From Commensalibacter communis (GTDB lineage Bacteria; Pseudomonadota; Alphaproteobacteria; Acetobacterales; Acetobacteraceae): a stretch of 64,000 bases of DNA. The notes beneath the pieces were generated by a model, which was not told the origin of the DNA, ran no database searches, and saw nothing but the letters and a program-made list of their open reading frames with translations. The position numbers and the translations under genes were made by a program. The stretch is taken from assembly GCF_947179015.1 (NCBI RefSeq), contig NZ_CAMXCM010000004.1:1-64000 (forward strand), read 5' to 3'. Positions 25,198 to 34,270 of the stretch are shown one piece after another (position 1 is the first letter of the stretch; every line of letters starts with the position of its first letter).

Positions 25198-26340
25198 TTA
25201 GCCAGCTTTCAGATGGTTTCGCAAAGCGATCGCCATAATCAACACCACCACCATTAACATAGCGACAAAGATAAACGCATGGGACAAAGAGCTGTGATGG
25301 GCAATAAACCCAATACCCGCAGGTCCCGCTAAGATGCCTAAATATCCCAAAGTTGTTATTGCAGGTACTGCCACAGCTTGTGGCATTGTGTTTTGTTTGC
25401 CGACTTGATTATACATCACGGGAACAATATTAGCGCATCCACTACCAATCAATAAATATCCTACAAGAAGCGTATATAATTCAACACCCGTAATCACAAA
25501 ATAAAATCCAATCACGGTGATAATTGCACCAGCAATCACAACCCGCATTGCACCCAATTTGCCAATAATATAATCCCCTGTCAGGCGCCCCAAAGTCATT
25601 GAAGATGCAAAAAATACATAGCCCAAGCCCCCCAATGAATCATTGATATGTTTTGAATCAACTAAATAAACGGCACTCCAATCCAATGCACTCCCTTCAA
25701 CCATAAATACAATAAAGCAAACAATACCTATAATCAAAACAACCCCCCTAGGAATAGCAAACGCTGGACCTTTGGTAGGGCTGACATCCGATATTAAATG
25801 CGGAACACATACGACAAGAAAAGCAATACAAAGTAACATCATCATTAATGTTGCAATAACAATATTGACACCAACATTAAGAAAACCAGTCATTAAACCA
25901 GCCCCTGCAATCCCCCCAACGCTGAACATGCCATGAAATCCAGACATCAGAGCTTTTTGAGCTTTTTTCTCTACCATGACTGCCTGAATATTAACAACAC
26001 AATCTAACAATCCAATGCCAATTCCAAAACCAAAAAGAAATATAGCTAATAAAATTGAATGGGTGATCAAAGATAAAAATGGGAGCGTTATTAAAATGAT
26101 GAAAACCGAAGCAATAATTACCTTCTTACATCCATAACGAGACGTTAAAAGACCAGCCGTTGGCATCGCAAGTGATGCCCCTGTTCCCAAACAGAGCAAC
26201 AATGTCCCTAATACAGCATCATTAATCCCTGTATTCATTTTTGCAAAAGGCACAATCACGGCCCAAATTGCTGTAACCAATCCAGCAATAAAAAAAGCAA
26301 TCCGTGTTGAATGCCGATCATTGATATATTTTTGTAACAT
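25198..26340 (-). CDS. MFS transporter, YbjJ-like
   Basis: A 380-residue inner-membrane transporter with about 12 hydrophobic segments. The pattern FHGMFSVGGIAGAGL and the N-terminal GLVTAIWAVIVPFAKMNTGINDAVLGTLLLCLGTG resemble the YbjJ subgroup of the major facilitator superfamily, whose substrates are mostly unknown (some are sugar transporters). It precedes the DeoR regulator and amidohydrolase on the same strand. The upstream neighbour is a decayed gene, so this is likely the first gene of the transcript. Confidence 0.85.
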   Translation of the reverse strand: MLQKYINDRHSTRIAFFIAGLVTAIWAVIVPFAKMNTGINDAVLGTLLLCLGTGASLAMPTAGLLTSRYGCKKVIIASVFIILITLPFLSLITHSILLAIFLFGFGIGIGLLDCVVNIQAVMVEKKAQKALMSGFHGMFSVGGIAGAGLMTGFLNVGVNIVIATLMMMLLCIAFLVVCVPHLISDVSPTKGPAFAIPRGVVLIIGIVCFIVFMVEGSALDWSAVYLVDSKHINDSLGGLGYVFFASSMTLGRLTGDYIIGKLGAMRVVIAGAIITVIGFYFVITGVELYTLLVGYLLIGSGCANIVPVMYNQVGKQNTMPQAVAVPAITTLGYLGILAGPAGIGFIAHHSSLSHAFIFVAMLMVVVLIMAIALRNHLKAG

Positions 26341-26345
26341 CCATA

Positions 26346-26800
26346 TTATCTTTCTATATTTAACAAGTGCAACACTTGTTGATGCAACTCTAAATTTACC
26401 GTTGCCACCACAGCCCCACCTTGTTCAGGTCTGCTTCAATCAAGAGTAATTACAACCCTGCCTGCATGTTCAATAATTGGAATCAAAGGTATGATATCAT
26501 AAGGTTGCAAAGAATATTCTACACAAATGTCAATATGCCCCGCAGCCAGCATAGCCATTACATAACATTCGCCGCCATATCGGGCGATTAAGACTTTATC
26601 TTTTAACACATCAAATCGATTATTTGGATAAATCTCAACAGATTCTGGAGCAGTTATATGTAAAATAGCTTGATGAAGCATAATTTCTTGTCTTGTCCTC
26701 ATTCTCATGATTCCTAAACGCCCAAAGAACCACGATTTGCCCATCAGACCAAAAAAAATCAAATGAGGGAAAAGAAGAGTTGACCGTTTTGTTCTCACTT
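26346..26800 (-). pseudogene. Decayed inositol monophosphatase / HisN-type gene
   Basis: The C-terminal half of an inositol monophosphatase family protein is recognisable: RYGGECYVMAMLAAGHID, then QPYDIIPLIPIIEHAGRVV, as in histidinol-phosphate phosphatase HisN. The frame meets a TGA at 26436-26438, and the missing end (RPEQGGAVVATVNLELHQQVL) continues in the same frame to 26346. The N-terminal part, including the metal-binding DPIDGT motif, cannot be found; upstream sequence is AT-rich debris. So the gene has lost its active site and carries a nonsense codon. The stop of the remnant lies a few bases from the MFS start. Confidence 0.75.
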
Positions 26801-27159
26801 TTATATCGTTTTTCCTTAGACAAAATGATATATTATGATATCTTATGCAATATTTAAATGATAGATTATGATAATTTATATATTTATGATCAGTCAAAAG
26901 CATTTTGGAATTGAAAAAATACTAAATTACTTGATTATCACGGAAAATATAAAGACGTAGCGCTTCACAAAATCCACCATCAAATAAACTTAAATGAAAT
27001 ACTTAGTTTTACTGCAACAATTAAGATCTCAAAAATGATATTACTGGATAATATACATCACCAAACCTTAACTGAAATGCCAATATGATAGAGCGTGATT
27101 GAACCTAATAATACTATCTATAGACCAATTCAAACGCCCTTTATCATGTTATATCAGTG

Positions 27160-27543
27160 TTATTGCCCAGAAGATGGCGTTTCAGATAATTTTACTTCAG
27201 ATAACTTTTGTTGATTAGCAACATCCCAAATAATTACACGATCAGGCAGCCCACCACCACTCAGAGAAATAGCCATCGTTTGATCAGATTGGCGAAACAC
27301 TTGGGTAATATGGGTACCATTAGGCTCTTGTAAAACACTGACTGGACGAGTAATAGAGGGAGCAGAGCTTGTAACATTAGCAACAGCTGGATGGTCATTT
27401 TTATGAAGAATACGACTGACGATGACAAAAATCAGAACGGTCGTCGCAATAATAATCAACACCCCAAGGAAAATAACTAATGCTAACATTCCTTTGTTTT
27501 TCGATGTTAAAGGCTCTGTTGTTTGTTCTGGTGGCATATTCAT
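27160..27543 (-). CDS. DUF6476-type single-pass membrane protein
   Basis: I chose the ATG at 27543 (127 aa; 27537 is also possible); a longer in-frame reading runs into the divergent pseudouridine synthase gene. The protein has a polar start, one strong membrane helix at about residues 16-42 (MLALVIFLGVLIIIATTVLIF), and a small periplasmic domain ending in MAISLSGGGLPDRVIIWDVANQQ, which resembles DUF6476 proteins of alphaproteobacteria. These commonly stand divergently next to the RluA-type synthase and rpoH, as here. The function is unknown. Confidence 0.7.
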   Translation of the reverse strand: MNMPPEQTTEPLTSKNKGMLALVIFLGVLIIIATTVLIFVIVSRILHKNDHPAVANVTSSAPSITRPVSVLQEPNGTHITQVFRQSDQTMAISLSGGGLPDRVIIWDVANQQKLSEVKLSETPSSGQ

Positions 27544-27564
27544 CTCTTTTTTGGAACTTTCTCT

Positions 27565-28554
27565 ATGTCTGATATAAATAATATGATTGAGTCTTCTATT
27601 GTAGCCCTCGTTGCAAAAGAAAACAATAATATCCGTCTTGATCGTTTCCTTGCCCAAACATGCGATGACTATTCCAGATCTCGTATTAAATCGCTAATAG
27701 AGCAAGGACTGTGCCAACGCAATCATTTAATCGTTCGTGATCCATCAATTTCTGTCAGAGAAGGCGATCATATTGAGTTGTCTATTCCAAAAGCAAAACC
27801 ATATATTGTTGAAGCTCAGCATATCGCACTTGATATTTTATACGAAGACCACGATTTAATCGTGATTAATAAACCCGCAGGCTTAGTTGTTCATCCTGCC
27901 CCTGGGAACGAAGACGGTACATTAGTCAATGCATTGCTTGCCCATTGTGGCGACCAGTTGACGGGTATTGGTGGGGAAAAACGTCCAGGCATTGTACATC
28001 GACTAGATAAAGATACCTCAGGCATCATTGTCGTGGCAAAAACCGAGCAAGCATTAACAAAACTATCCGAAGATTTCGCCAACAGAAATATTGATCGGTT
28101 ATATCTTGCTTTGTGTTGGGGTGTATTAAATCCTACCAATGGCAGTATCGAGGGCAATATAGGACGCGATCCTTATGATCGCAAAAGAATGGCTGTCGTC
28201 AAACGTGGCGGAAAATTCGCCAGAACCCACTATAAAACACTAAAAATCGTTAATCCTGCCATCAGTTTAATCCAATGTAAGCTTGATACAGGCCGGACCC
28301 ATCAAATTCGTGTTCATCTCTCTAAAGAAGGACATCCTTTGGTTGGTGATCCTGTTTATTTAAAGCGAGTTCCGGCGATCTCTAAACATATTCCACAAGA
28401 ACAAAAAAATAATGCTTTGGATTTTCCACGCCAAGCACTTCATGCGACCCTTTTAGGATTTACACATCCAATTACACAACAATATCTGCAATTTGAAAGC
28501 GACTTGCCCCCAGACATGGCAGAATTGATGTACAAATTATATGTCAATTCATAA
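27565..28554 (+). CDS. rluD: RluA-family 23S rRNA pseudouridine synthase (RluD-like)
   Basis: This enzyme converts uridines in 23S rRNA to pseudouridine. It has an S4 RNA-binding domain (IRLDRFLAQTCDDYSRSRIKSLIEQG) followed by the catalytic domain, with the signature GIVHRLDKDTSG containing the catalytic Asp (D148 from the chosen start), and INKPAGLVVHPA before it. I chose the ATG at 27565 (329 aa); the 14 residues before it in the open frame are unlike the family. RluD-type is the best guess, but RluA-family members are hard to tell apart. Its position before rpoH is conserved in alphaproteobacteria. Confidence 0.92.
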   Translation: MSDINNMIESSIVALVAKENNNIRLDRFLAQTCDDYSRSRIKSLIEQGLCQRNHLIVRDPSISVREGDHIELSIPKAKPYIVEAQHIALDILYEDHDLIVINKPAGLVVHPAPGNEDGTLVNALLAHCGDQLTGIGGEKRPGIVHRLDKDTSGIIVVAKTEQALTKLSEDFANRNIDRLYLALCWGVLNPTNGSIEGNIGRDPYDRKRMAVVKRGGKFARTHYKTLKIVNPAISLIQCKLDTGRTHQIRVHLSKEGHPLVGDPVYLKRVPAISKHIPQEQKNNALDFPRQALHATLLGFTHPITQQYLQFESDLPPDMAELMYKLYVNS

Positions 28555-29003
28555 AATCGTGTAATTGAAAAAATTCATAATGATGACAAATAAAAACAAT
28601 CAAGTCCAATTTCAAAGAATCTCCGATTCGCCCCGTAACGAATCATTTTAATCGCTCTCAAAACGTTACAAATTCTTAAAAACTTATAATTTTTTTCGTT
28701 AATTTTTTATTAACAAAGCCTTTATTATGTGTCATACAGTTATTTTAAATGCAAGTCTGTGCGATATGATTTATTAACGATTAATAATATTGCGATCCAA
28801 AATCGTTTTTATCGATCAAAAAGCGTAAATAAAGGGCGTATTTCTTTTGACAGGACTAATTTGGTCTGGTAGAAAATAATCATTGAGTGATAATTTCTCA
28901 ATCAAAAACAAAAGCGACCAAACAAGGTCGTATATCGAAATTAAAAAGATCTATAGAACAATTTTGCGACAGCAAAGTTAATATCATAAAGGAGCATAAA
29001 TTT
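28555..29003 (+). other. Leader and promoter region of rpoH
   Basis: This 449-base region separates the pseudouridine synthase from rpoH. It holds no gene. Its 3' part contains a candidate promoter (28847-28875) and the leader of rpoH, with the strong ribosome binding site AAAGGAG at 28988-28994. Because rpoH mRNA folding controls translation in enterobacteria, the leader deserves a folding check, but I could not identify a thermometer by eye. Confidence 0.4.
28847..28875 (+). promoter_or_regulatory. Candidate sigma-70 promoter for rpoH
   Basis: A perfect -35 box TTGACA (28847-28852), a 17-base spacer and a moderate -10 box TAGAAA (28870-28875) lie about 130 bases before the rpoH start. The -10 matches only four of six consensus positions. 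Confidence 0.4.
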
Positions 29004-29906
29004 ATGGTGTCTTCAATGTTAAAAGTATCTCCGGATACAAACCTTACTCAATATATGCAGTACACACGCAAATTTCCACTTTTGACGTTAGAGCAAGAGT
29101 ATGAATATGCAACAAAATGGAGAAATGAGGGAGATATCGAAGCCGCACACCGTTTGATTACCGCCCATCTAAGGCTGGTTGTCAAAATCGCAGCTGGATA
29201 TAAAGGCTATGGTTTACCTTTGAACGAGTTAATTAGCGAGGGCAACATTGGGATGTTACAGGCAACCCAACGATTTGATCCCGAAAAAGGCTTTCGTTTT
29301 ACAACTTATGCCATTTGGTGGATCAAAGCTGCTATTCAGGAATATATCTTACACAGTTGGTCTTTGGTTAAAATTGGTACAACAGCCGTGCAAAAGAAAC
29401 TATTTTTCAATCTTCGCCGTTTGAAAAGCCAAATCAAAGCCCTTGGTGAAAATGACCTAAATCCTGAACAACTAGAGATGATCTCTAAATCTTTAGGAGT
29501 GCCCAAAATTGAAGTGCAAAACATGAACCAACGCCTAAGCGCACATGATCATAGTTTAAACTCACCTATTGGGAATGATAATGATTATGACGAATGGCAA
29601 AGCATGTTGGTTGATGAAAGCAGCAATCAAGAGGAAAATTATGCCGAACAAGAAGAGTTATCAAACCGCAAGAATATGCTTCAAGAAGCAATGAAGTCTC
29701 TTAAACCAAGGGAACGCGAAATTTTAGTAGAAAGGAGATTAAAAGAAAAGCCTGCTACTCTTGAAGAGCTTTCCCAAATATACAATATATCAAGGGAACG
29801 TATTCGACAAATTGAAGTAAGAGCGTTTGAGAAACTACAAGAGCTTATACAAGGCAATGTCAGTCGTTCACAAAATAATAATTTTAGTAACCACGCCATT
29901 GCATGA
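29004..29906 (+). CDS. rpoH: Heat-shock sigma factor RpoH (sigma-32)
   Basis: RpoH directs RNA polymerase to heat-shock promoters. I chose the ATG at 29004 (300 aa), which has AAAGGAG nine bases upstream and gives a normal RpoH start; the longer frame from 28887 adds 39 atypical residues. Region 2 is clear (RLVVKIAAGYKGYGLPLNELISEGNIGMLQATQRFDPEKGFRFTTYAIWWIKA), the RpoH box reads QKKLFFNLRRLK, and region 4 ends in the helix-turn-helix ATLEELSQIYNISRERIRQIEVRAFEKL. A strong hairpin terminator follows. The gene stands downstream of an RluA-type synthase, as in related genomes. Confidence 0.95.
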   Translation: MVSSMLKVSPDTNLTQYMQYTRKFPLLTLEQEYEYATKWRNEGDIEAAHRLITAHLRLVVKIAAGYKGYGLPLNELISEGNIGMLQATQRFDPEKGFRFTTYAIWWIKAAIQEYILHSWSLVKIGTTAVQKKLFFNLRRLKSQIKALGENDLNPEQLEMISKSLGVPKIEVQNMNQRLSAHDHSLNSPIGNDNDYDEWQSMLVDESSNQEENYAEQEELSNRKNMLQEAMKSLKPREREILVERRLKEKPATLEELSQIYNISRERIRQIEVRAFEKLQELIQGNVSRSQNNNFSNHAIA

Positions 29907-29966
29907 ATTAAAAATACTGAAGTTAAATAATAAAATAGAATACTAAAGTTAAATGAGATTTTTTCT

Positions 29967-30000
29967 AAAAGAGATTTATATTTGTATATAAATCTCTTTT
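29967..30000. terminator. Bidirectional terminator between rpoH and azlD
   Basis: Perfect 15-bp arms AAAAGAGATTTATAT (29967-29981) and ATATAAATCTCTTTT (29986-30000) around a 4-nt loop, with T-rich flanks on both strands. It ends nine bases before the azlD stop codon, so it can serve both convergent genes. Confidence 0.8.
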
Positions 30001-30008
30001 TAATGTGA

Positions 30009-30329
30009 TTAATGCAATATCATTGGCAAGAAATGTCTTAATACACCTGCTGATCCAATACCGACAATTAATGTCATTAAAAAAGAAAAACGCATTGCAG
30101 CTAAAATCGTTAAAATAACTGCGATGAAATCAGACAGTTTACCTGTTACAAAAATAGGTGCGATCAAAGAAATCATCACACATCCTGGTAATATCTCAAG
30201 AATTCTTGTTAACCGTGGATAATTTCTATTCCTTAATAACAGATATCCACTGATACGCGTTAAATAGGTCACCATACCCATACATAAAATTGTTAAAAAT
30301 GCATGGTGATTAATTAAATTATCTAGCAT
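30009..30329 (-). CDS. azlD: AzlD-type branched-chain amino acid export subunit
   Basis: A small (106 aa) protein with about four membrane helices matching AzlD: MGMVTYLTRISGYLLL near the start, then ILEILPGCVMISLIAPI. AzlD works with AzlC as a two-part exporter of branched-chain amino acids (and azaleucine). I chose the ATG at 30329, which overlaps the end of azlC by 11 bases, the usual coupling of the pair; a longer reading adds 13 residues deeper in azlC. Confidence 0.88.
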   Translation of the reverse strand: MLDNLINHHAFLTILCMGMVTYLTRISGYLLLRNRNYPRLTRILEILPGCVMISLIAPIFVTGKLSDFIAVILTILAAMRFSFLMTLIVGIGSAGVLRHFLPMILH

Positions 30330-31080
30330 GATTGATCTCGAAAAAACTTGGAGGTAAGCATAACACAATCAACAATCCTGTCATCGCGCCTGCCATCACA
30401 TACCATTGCCCAGGGATCAGGAGATGAACGACACAAGCAACCAACAAGCTACAAGCCCAAGGAATTCCTCGACGCCATCCATTCCACATCCCTTTTAACA
30501 AAACAATAAATACTGCTGGAAACGCCATGTCAAACCCATACTGGGTTAAATCCCCCAACAAAGGCCCAATCAATAGCCCCAAAAGTGCTGTAATGATCCA
30601 AGTAATGTAAAAAGAGATCGCTATTGTGATATAATAAGGATAGCTAAAAGGTTCACGATACCCTTCTTCCATTCTTCGATAGCTATCTTGTAACGAAAGC
30701 GCCCATGTTTCGTCACACAATAAAAAGAAAGATAACAGCATCTTACGCACAGGTTGCCTACGACATATTGGGATCATGGTAACACCCATTAATATATGGC
30801 GACAATTCACCAACAATGTCATACAGACAATCATCAGCAAAGGTGGCGTTTGTTGCCACAGACCAATCGCCACAAATTCTGAACCACCAGCGAAATTCAC
30901 CCCACACATCAAAACTAACTCCAACCAACTCATCCCTTTCATCTTGGCTTGGGCACCCAACATCATTCCAAAAGGAATAAAGCTGATGATTAAGGGAATA
31001 GCTGTTTTAAACGCACGTAAACATTCATGACGAATGTGATGTTTTAATTTCTGCTGTGCAACAGAAGATGGAGGAGACAT
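30319..31080 (-). CDS. azlC: AzlC-type branched-chain amino acid exporter
   Basis: A 253-residue membrane protein of the AzlC family, with AFKTAIPLIISFIPFGMMLGAQAK at the start, NFAGGSEFVAIGL, VNCRHILMGV and FLLCDETWALS, all typical AzlC motifs. With the overlapping azlD gene it should export branched-chain amino acids or analogues. No regulator is directly attached; a LysR gene lies upstream, but it is oriented toward this gene pair and pairs with the divergent flavin oxidoreductase instead. Confidence 0.9.
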   Translation of the reverse strand: MSPPSSVAQQKLKHHIRHECLRAFKTAIPLIISFIPFGMMLGAQAKMKGMSWLELVLMCGVNFAGGSEFVAIGLWQQTPPLLMIVCMTLLVNCRHILMGVTMIPICRRQPVRKMLLSFFLLCDETWALSLQDSYRRMEEGYREPFSYPYYITIAISFYITWIITALLGLLIGPLLGDLTQYGFDMAFPAVFIVLLKGMWNGWRRGIPWACSLLVACVVHLLIPGQWYVMAGAMTGLLIVLCLPPSFFEINHAR

Positions 31081-31374
31081 TTCCTTTTCCTACTTTCAAA
31101 AGTTAAGGAAAAACCTTAGTGTTTCCCACCCATAAAGTAAATGATTTCGTACAAAAATATTACAGAAAATATAGACATAAATAAAACTATATTACCTACA
31201 AACTATTCGGTTTAAAATAGTACAAACAAGACATAATCACGCATATTTTTGATTGTAATAAACTTAGAACTAGTTTTCCAAAAATTAAACAGTTATGAAA
31301 ATACCAAAAGACTGAATGACGCTATTGCATGATGATTTTATCATGTTAGCCATGCCAATGTTCAATCCCCTGCT

Positions 31375-32277
31375 CTATGCTTCATTCGATATGTTAGCTA
31401 TTAATTGCCTTAACCATTGTTGCCTTGGATCACGATGGTTGCGTTCATGCCAAGCAATGATTTTAGTAAAACCTTGTATTTCAATAGGTGCATCAACTGT
31501 TATCATATTAGTAAATTTTTTTACAACACGTTCTGGGGCAACTGCAATAAAATTGCTTTGTTCCAACACACAAGGTAACAGCAAGAAACTGGTAATAGAT
31601 AATGCCACTTTACGATTGAGCCCTAATTTTTTTAATGCCGTATCAGTAACCCCACAAAATTGCCCACCATGATGAGAAACAAGCACATGCTCATAATTAC
31701 AAAAGTCCTCTAAATTCATCTGCTTTAATTGAGCCAAAGGATGATCTTTACGCATCACGCAAACATAGCGTTCTTGATATAAAACGCGTTGATATAAAAA
31801 TTCAGGGGAATAATATGGATCCGTTAGTAATATATCCAACTCTCCACGTTCCAACATCAATTGAACATCTAATTTATGATATGAAACAAAAGCAACCTTT
31901 ACATTGGGGGCTTGTTGTTTCAAAGCCATCACAAAAGGAATTCCCGTTACCATCATATCATTATCATTTGCAGCAATCGTAAATGTCATTTTTAATTCAG
32001 ACGGATTAAACTGCGTAGGCTGCATTAAAAGATTAATCTCTAGCAATATTTTTTTTATCGGCTCTGACAAAGATAAAGCCCGATCAGTCGGCACCATCCC
32101 ATGAGACGCACGCACAAACAAGGGATCATTGAATTTATCCCGTAACCGATTTAGCATAATACTGACGGCTGGCTGAGTTAGTGATAATTTCTTTGCGGCA
32201 CGGGTAACATTACGTTCATCCAGTAATGCATCCATGACTTTTAGTAAATTAAAATCTAATGATCTGATATTATCCAT
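31375..32277 (-). CDS. LysR family transcriptional regulator
   Basis: A 300-residue LysR regulator: the N-terminal helix-turn-helix is LLKVMDALLDERNVTRAAKKLSLTQPAVSIMLNRLRDKFNDPLFVR, as in the NodD/LinR-like subgroup, followed by the substrate-binding domain. It is divergent from the flavin oxidoreductase at 32371 with 93 bases between the starts, so it probably controls that gene. The effector is unknown. Confidence 0.92.
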   Translation of the reverse strand: MDNIRSLDFNLLKVMDALLDERNVTRAAKKLSLTQPAVSIMLNRLRDKFNDPLFVRASHGMVPTDRALSLSEPIKKILLEINLLMQPTQFNPSELKMTFTIAANDNDMMVTGIPFVMALKQQAPNVKVAFVSYHKLDVQLMLERGELDILLTDPYYSPEFLYQRVLYQERYVCVMRKDHPLAQLKQMNLEDFCNYEHVLVSHHGGQFCGVTDTALKKLGLNRKVALSITSFLLLPCVLEQSNFIAVAPERVVKKFTNMITVDAPIEIQGFTKIIAWHERNHRDPRQQWLRQLIANISNEA

Positions 32278-32370
32278 ATTTATAATCTTTATATAAAAGC
32301 TTTATTATATTTATATCAGCATTCTTCTTATACTCATAGATAATTCAATTATAAAGGCGAGACAAAATAA

Positions 32371-33435
32371 ATGACCAAATTATATCATTTAAACACCCCC
32401 TATCAAATCAAAGGACTTTCCGTGAAAAATCGTGTAGTGATGCCACCTATGTGTCAGTACCAAGCCCGAAATGGCATCGCAAATGAATGGCATTATGTGC
32501 ATTATGCATCTCGTGCTGTAGGTGGGGTTGGGTTTATCATTGTGGAAATGACCAGCGTTGCTGAAAATGGTCGTATTTCTCCAAATTGCCTTGGATTATG
32601 GAATGATGAGCAACGCGATGCCTTTAAACCAATCGTTGATGCAGCACATGCTTATAACAGCAAAATTGCTATTCAAATCGCTCATGCAGGACGCAAATCG
32701 TTGGGCGAGGAAAATGTTGTTTCCTCCTCACCAATGATTTACGAAGGTAACCCTGATGCTGGCGATGGAAAATGGGCATATAAAACGCCAAAAGAACTAA
32801 GTCAACCAGAGATCGCCAAGTTGGTTCAAGCATTCCAAGATACTACAAAACGTGCGATCGAAATCGGCTTTGATGCCATAGAATTACACGGCGCACATGG
32901 TTATTTAATTCATCAATTTTACTCACCCAAACTAAATCAACGCACGGATGAATATGGTCAAGATAAATTCCTGTTTGGCAAACAAATTATTAAAGCTGTT
33001 AAAGAAGTTATGCCCGCAGAAATGCCACTAATTATACGAATCTCTGCACAAGAATTCGGAGAGAATGGCTTTGACCTTGCCTATGGTTGCGAAGTTGCCA
33101 AACAATTTGTCGCCGCAGGTGTTGATGTTGTTCATGTCAGCGGTGGTGGTGATGGCCAATTGGATAAAGATCATCATCCATCCTTCAATGCTGGTTATCA
33201 GGTACCCTTTGCCAGAGCTGTCAAGCAAGCAACCAACGTGCCTGTGATTGCTGTTGGAAAATTGGAAGATCCAGAATTAGCAGATTATATTCTAGCTTCT
33301 GGTGATGCAGATTTAATTGCCGTTGGTCGAGGCTTATTGCGCGATCCTTACTGGGCATTAAACAGTCAATATGACAACAACACACCTAGTAATGAGGTGC
33401 AATTTACTCCAAAATCTTATCAACAAGCTTACTAG
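32371..33435 (+). CDS. NADH:flavin oxidoreductase, old yellow enzyme (YqjM/NamA-like)
   Basis: A 354-residue FMN enzyme of the old yellow family that reduces activated C=C bonds or nitro compounds with NAD(P)H. Visible features are VVMPPMCQYQ (redox-sensing Cys28 of the YqjM class), ELHGAHGYLIHQFYSPKLNQRTDEYG (His pair that binds the substrate, FMN contacts), and VAVGRGLLRDPYWAL near the end (here LIAVGRGLLRDP, phosphate binding). A divergent LysR gene probably regulates it. A hairpin terminator follows at 33461. Confidence 0.93.
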   Translation: MTKLYHLNTPYQIKGLSVKNRVVMPPMCQYQARNGIANEWHYVHYASRAVGGVGFIIVEMTSVAENGRISPNCLGLWNDEQRDAFKPIVDAAHAYNSKIAIQIAHAGRKSLGEENVVSSSPMIYEGNPDAGDGKWAYKTPKELSQPEIAKLVQAFQDTTKRAIEIGFDAIELHGAHGYLIHQFYSPKLNQRTDEYGQDKFLFGKQIIKAVKEVMPAEMPLIIRISAQEFGENGFDLAYGCEVAKQFVAAGVDVVHVSGGGDGQLDKDHHPSFNAGYQVPFARAVKQATNVPVIAVGKLEDPELADYILASGDADLIAVGRGLLRDPYWALNSQYDNNTPSNEVQFTPKSYQQAY

Positions 33436-33460
33436 GCTTTATTCAGAACAACTTTTTTAT

Positions 33461-33492
33461 AAGAAAAACCATGCTCTATGATGGTTTTTCTT
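33461..33492 (+). terminator. Terminator of the old yellow enzyme gene
   Basis: Perfect 12-bp arms AAGAAAAACCAT (33461-33472) and ATGGTTTTTCTT (33481-33492) around GCTCTATG, 25 bases after the stop. The T-rich second arm supplies the U tract. Confidence 0.75.
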
Positions 33493-33745
33493 AATAACAT
33501 TTCAAAATGCGCATAGAGGTGCCAATCTTAATGGATTATTGGAAAAACCAGATTATAGATTGGAATTTCCCAAATAAAAGTCCAGATCGCAGAACTACTT
33601 ATATTGCCTTGACTTGTTTACGTGTCCGTTTCGATATTAAGCATTGCCGTGAGATCATACTATTTTGAGCAAAAAATGAGTTTTTCTTGTATATAGCCCA
33701 TTTCTAACCATTTATTTTTAAATACCGAATTGTATTCAGTTCTAT

Positions 33746-33778
33746 AAAAAAAGAGTTCAATCCAGGAGGATTAAACTC
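33746..33778 (-). terminator. Terminator of the first PACE gene
   Basis: On the minus strand, GAGTTTAATCC and GGATTGAACTC pair with one G-U, followed by seven T (plus-strand A run at 33746-33752). It lies 46 bases after the stop of the PACE gene. Confidence 0.75.
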
Positions 33779-33823
33779 AAATAAGAATAAATAAATAAAA
33801 CGAATGGTTAGTCAGTTTAGCTA

Positions 33824-34270
33824 TTAAGGATTAAGAGAATATTGCACCTTACCTTTCTTCTCGTCAACAGGAAAAATATAGTCATAAGCAAGATTAAAAA
33901 AGAATGTATATCCCAAGTAAAACAAGACGATGGTGATATCCATTACAAAGGCTGTAATCAGGCTTATTCCCAGATACCACGCAACTACTGGAACGAGGGA
34001 AATAGTCAGCCCTGCTTCAAATAAGATTGCATGAAATACACGAATAGTTACATTTTTTTCGGTTGTACCGCGAAAGTAAACCATAATTTTATCAAAGGAT
34101 ATATTGTAGATAAAATTCCAAATTGTTGAAACCAATGATGAAGCAATTGCAACAACACTCATTTCGGTGACAGGTTGGTTAAATAGTAATACACCAACGG
34201 GTATAAATAAAAATAGTCCAATTATCTCATAAGAAATCGCATGCCGAACTCTATCTCGGAAACTACGCAT
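33824..34270 (-). CDS. PACE family antimicrobial efflux transporter (copy 1)
   Basis: A 148-residue protein with four membrane helices in two tandem BTP domains, the layout of PACE (proteobacterial antimicrobial compound efflux) transporters such as AceI. Conserved parts are RHAISYEIIGL (membrane Glu15), WNFIYNISFDK, RVFHAILFEAGL and FFFNLAYDYIFP. PACE proteins export biocides such as chlorhexidine or short-chain diamines by proton exchange; the natural substrate here is unknown. It is a paralogue of the gene at 35173 but has no divergent LysR gene; only a remnant of that regulatory region seems to remain. Confidence 0.9.
   Translation of the reverse strand: MRSFRDRVRHAISYEIIGLFLFIPVGVLLFNQPVTEMSVVAIASSLVSTIWNFIYNISFDKIMVYFRGTTEKNVTIRVFHAILFEAGLTISLVPVVAWYLGISLITAFVMDITIVLFYLGYTFFFNLAYDYIFPVDEKKGKVQYSLNP

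Larger units (their letters stand above)
33436..33823. other. Intergenic region between convergent genes, with one doubtful small frame
   Basis: This stretch contains two terminators (33461-33492 and 33746-33778). Between them a 45-codon frame from ATG 33531 to 33668 has GAGGT ten bases upstream and a protein-like sequence (NFPNKSPDRRTTYIALTCLR), but I cannot match it to a family. It may be a fragment of a lost gene. Confidence 0.3.

Noticed and set aside
26904-27090. Plus-strand stretch with protein-like fragments (YHGKYKDVALHKIHHQ) next to the HisN-type remnant
   Set aside because: Fragments are short, stop-ridden and match no family I know; possibly debris of a lost gene, but not supportable as a feature.
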